This document shows positions 13,439 to 14,896 of a DNA stretch of 14,896 nt, one piece after another. The DNA comes from an uncultured Candidatus Competibacteraceae bacterium (GTDB taxonomy: Bacteria > Pseudomonadota > Gammaproteobacteria > Competibacterales > Competibacteraceae). The notes beneath the pieces are model-generated. The model saw nothing but the letters and a program-made list of their open reading frames with translations, was not told the origin of the DNA and did not search any database. Position 1 is the stretch's first letter. Every line of letters starts with the position of its first letter. The position numbers were made by a program, and so were the translations under genes. The DNA is taken from positions 1 to 14,896 of the forward strand of contig CALMNY010000138.1 of assembly GCA_937872125.1 (NCBI GenBank), in the 5' to 3' direction.

Positions 13439-14896
13439 ATGACGAGCAGGTCCGCGAGCGAAAGCCAACGGGACCATCAGTCGGCTCAGGGGCGGCTACC
13501 GCGTTGGGCGGCGGTGCTGGGGCTGATCTGGGGGATCGTGTTGATCGGGGTGTGGGGGGCGGCGCTGGCGGCCGCCGAGGCCGGGTCGGTGGTGTTGCAG
13601 GCGGTGGATATCAGTCCGCTGGCCGGCAACCGCCTGCAACTGCGGTTTCAATTGTCGGGGCCACCCAAGGGGCCGCCGAGCAGCTTTACCATCAATGAGC
13701 CGGCGCGGATCGTGCTGGATTTTCTGGATACGGCCAATGGCCTGAGCGCCCGGCAGCAGCCGATTAATGTCGGAGTGGCTGACAAGATCAGCGTGCTGGA
13801 AGGGGCCGACCGGACCCGGGCGTCGCTGAATCTGGCGCGGCTGGTGCCTTACAAGGTGCAGGTGCAGGGCAATACGGTGCTGTTGACGCTGGAGAATGCG
13901 GGCGCCCCCGCGGCGCGGACCCCGGCGCAGACGCCGGTGACTTCGGGCCAGGCGGCGGCGGCGAGCAAGCGGCCGCCGGACGTCAAGGCGCCGGTGGTGG
14001 GTGGCGGCGGGCCGCGCACGCTCAGCGATGTCGGGTTTAAGCGCGGGCCGAATGGTCAGGGCGTCATCACCGTCAAGCTGTCCAATCCCAACATCGCGGC
14101 GGACGTGCGCCAGGAGGGTAATCAGATCGTCGCCGATTTTCCGGGGGCGACGCTGACGCGCGGCCAGGAGCGGCGACTGGATGTGACTGATTTCGCCACG
14201 CCGGTGACGACCGTGGAGGCGTTGAACCGGGGCGGCGCCGCCCGCCTGAACATCAGGCCCAACCCACCGTTCGAGTATCTGGCCTATCAGGCCAATGATC
14301 TGTATGTGGTCGAGGTGCGGCCGCCGCAGAAATCCAAGGAGGAGGAGGACAAGGAGGCGCAGTTCGATCCGTCCAAGAAGAAATATACTGGCGACCTGTT
14401 GTCGCTGAACTTCCAGGACATCGAGGTGCGGGCGATTCTGCAAATTCTGGCGGATTTCACCGGCCTGAACATCGTGGTCAGCGACAGCGTGAAGGGCAAC
14501 CTGACCCTGCGCTTGCAGAACGTGCCCTGGGATCAGGCGCTGGACATCATCCTGCGCACCAAGGGTCTGGCCATGCGCCAGAACGGTAATGTGATCTTTA
14601 TTGCGCCGACCGAGGAAGTGGCGGCGCGTGAGAAGCTGGACCTGGAGTCGCGCAAGACGGTGGAGGAACTGATCCCGCTGCGCACCGAGATCATTCAGGT
14701 CAACTACGCCAAGGCCAAGGATATGGCGGAACTGTTGAAGCGGAAGGCGGCCGGCGAAAAAGGCGCCATCATTGAATCCGGCATTTTGTCGGCGCGCGGC
14801 GACGTGTCGGTGGATGAGCGCACCAACAGTCTGATCGTCAAGGATGTGCCGGACAAGGTAGCGGAAGTGCGCGCCCTGGTGACCAAACTGGATGTG
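13439..14896 (+). CDS. pilQ: Type IV pilus secretin PilQ, N-terminal part (cut by the window edge)
   Basis: PilQ forms the outer-membrane channel through which the pilus passes. The frame is open from ATG 13439 to the last base, 486 codons without a stop; full PilQ is usually about 700 residues, so the secretin barrel is missing from the window. Present are a signal peptide with an unusually long hydrophilic start (about 1-21 before the hydrophobic core 23-45) and two AMIN domains that bind peptidoglycan (about 51-151 and 194-293) joined by a Pro/Ala-rich linker. A Lys/Glu-rich stretch (298-315) leads to the secretin/TonB short N-terminal domain (about 320-395, LLSLNFQDIEVRAILQILAD). The start of a secretin N0/N1-type domain (from about 411, LIPLRTEIIQVNYAKA) follows. 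GGAGGT lies just before the ATG. Confidence 0.95.
   Translation, partial: MTSRSASESQRDHQSAQGRLPRWAAVLGLIWGIVLIGVWGAALAAAEAGSVVLQAVDISPLAGNRLQLRFQLSGPPKGPPSSFTINEPARIVLDFLDTANGLSARQQPINVGVADKISVLEGADRTRASLNLARLVPYKVQVQGNTVLLTLENAGAPAARTPAQTPVTSGQAAAASKRPPDVKAPVVGGGGPRTLSDVGFKRGPNGQGVITVKLSNPNIAADVRQEGNQIVADFPGATLTRGQERRLDVTDFATPVTTVEALNRGGAARLNIRPNPPFEYLAYQANDLYVVEVRPPQKSKEEEDKEAQFDPSKKKYTGDLLSLNFQDIEVRAILQILADFTGLNIVVSDSVKGNLTLRLQNVPWDQALDIILRTKGLAMRQNGNVIFIAPTEEVAAREKLDLESRKTVEELIPLRTEIIQVNYAKAKDMAELLKRKAAGEKGAIIESGILSARGDVSVDERTNSLIVKDVPDKVAEVRALVTKLDV

Noticed and set aside
13496..14443. 315-residue minus-strand open frame opposite pilQ
   Set aside because: Antisense to the clear PilQ frame, which is open from 13439 to the edge; the product is a His/Arg-rich low-complexity sequence.
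1..14896. Search for CRISPR arrays, tRNA or rRNA genes, insertion sequences and phage genes
   Set aside because: No regularly spaced repeats, cloverleaf-like or ribosomal sequence, transposase, integrase or terminal inverted repeats were seen by eye.

Overview
The window looks like core chromosome of a gammaproteobacterium with high G+C. The evidence is a ubiE-ubiB ubiquinone pair, a rhodanese-grxC-secB-gpsA cluster in the same order as in Escherichia coli and Pseudomonas, and a pilMNOPQ type IV pilus operon. The exact genus cannot be read from sequence alone. A sulfur-metabolising or Competibacter-like lineage is a guess. I see no tRNA, rRNA, CRISPR array, insertion sequence or phage gene.

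Layout. (1) 1-1885, plus strand: the 3' end of ubiE, then ubiB, with no ubiJ between them. (2) 1891-4760, minus strand, read right to left: gpmA (phosphoglycerate mutase), a candidate terminator, ctpA (periplasmic S41 protease), then a DJ-1/YajL-like gene 36 bases behind it. ubiB and the DJ-1 gene converge with only 5 bases between their stops. (3) 5051-7944, plus strand: an ArsR-family regulator with the cysteine pair of persulfide sensors, a small DUF2892 membrane protein, a membrane-anchored rhodanese, glutaredoxin 3 (grxC), an intrinsic terminator, secB and gpsA. (4) 8031-8894, minus strand: a DUF2889 gene and a cysteine-rich DUF1289 gene. (5) 8895-9489: about 600 bases without a convincing gene, relatively A+T-rich on its right side, with repeated G-WWW-AACC octamers. 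It leads into a small unrecognised protein gene (9490-9753). (6) 9797-10411, minus strand: a nucleotidyltransferase-like gene, head to head with (7) pilM-pilN-pilO-pilP-pilQ from 10492, with pilQ cut by the window edge.

How the parts work together. ubiE and ubiB serve ubiquinone synthesis. ctpA and secB serve envelope protein processing and export. gpsA makes glycerol-3-phosphate for phospholipids. The regulator, DUF2892, rhodanese and glutaredoxin genes form a plausible sulfane-sulfur/thiol module. It resembles E. coli ygaV-ygaP with the two YgaP domains on separate genes, placed at the head of the yibN-grxC-secB-gpsA cluster. pilM to pilQ encode the inner-membrane alignment complex, the connecting lipoprotein and the outer-membrane secretin of a type IV pilus.

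Nothing here is clearly a new defence or mobile system. The most interesting points are the persulfide-sensor module with candidate operators, the apparent in-place replacement of gpmM/envC by gpmA, the repeat-rich intergenic region before the 87-residue protein, the two GTAG-headed REP-like palindromes, and a strong terminator inside the grxC-secB unit.
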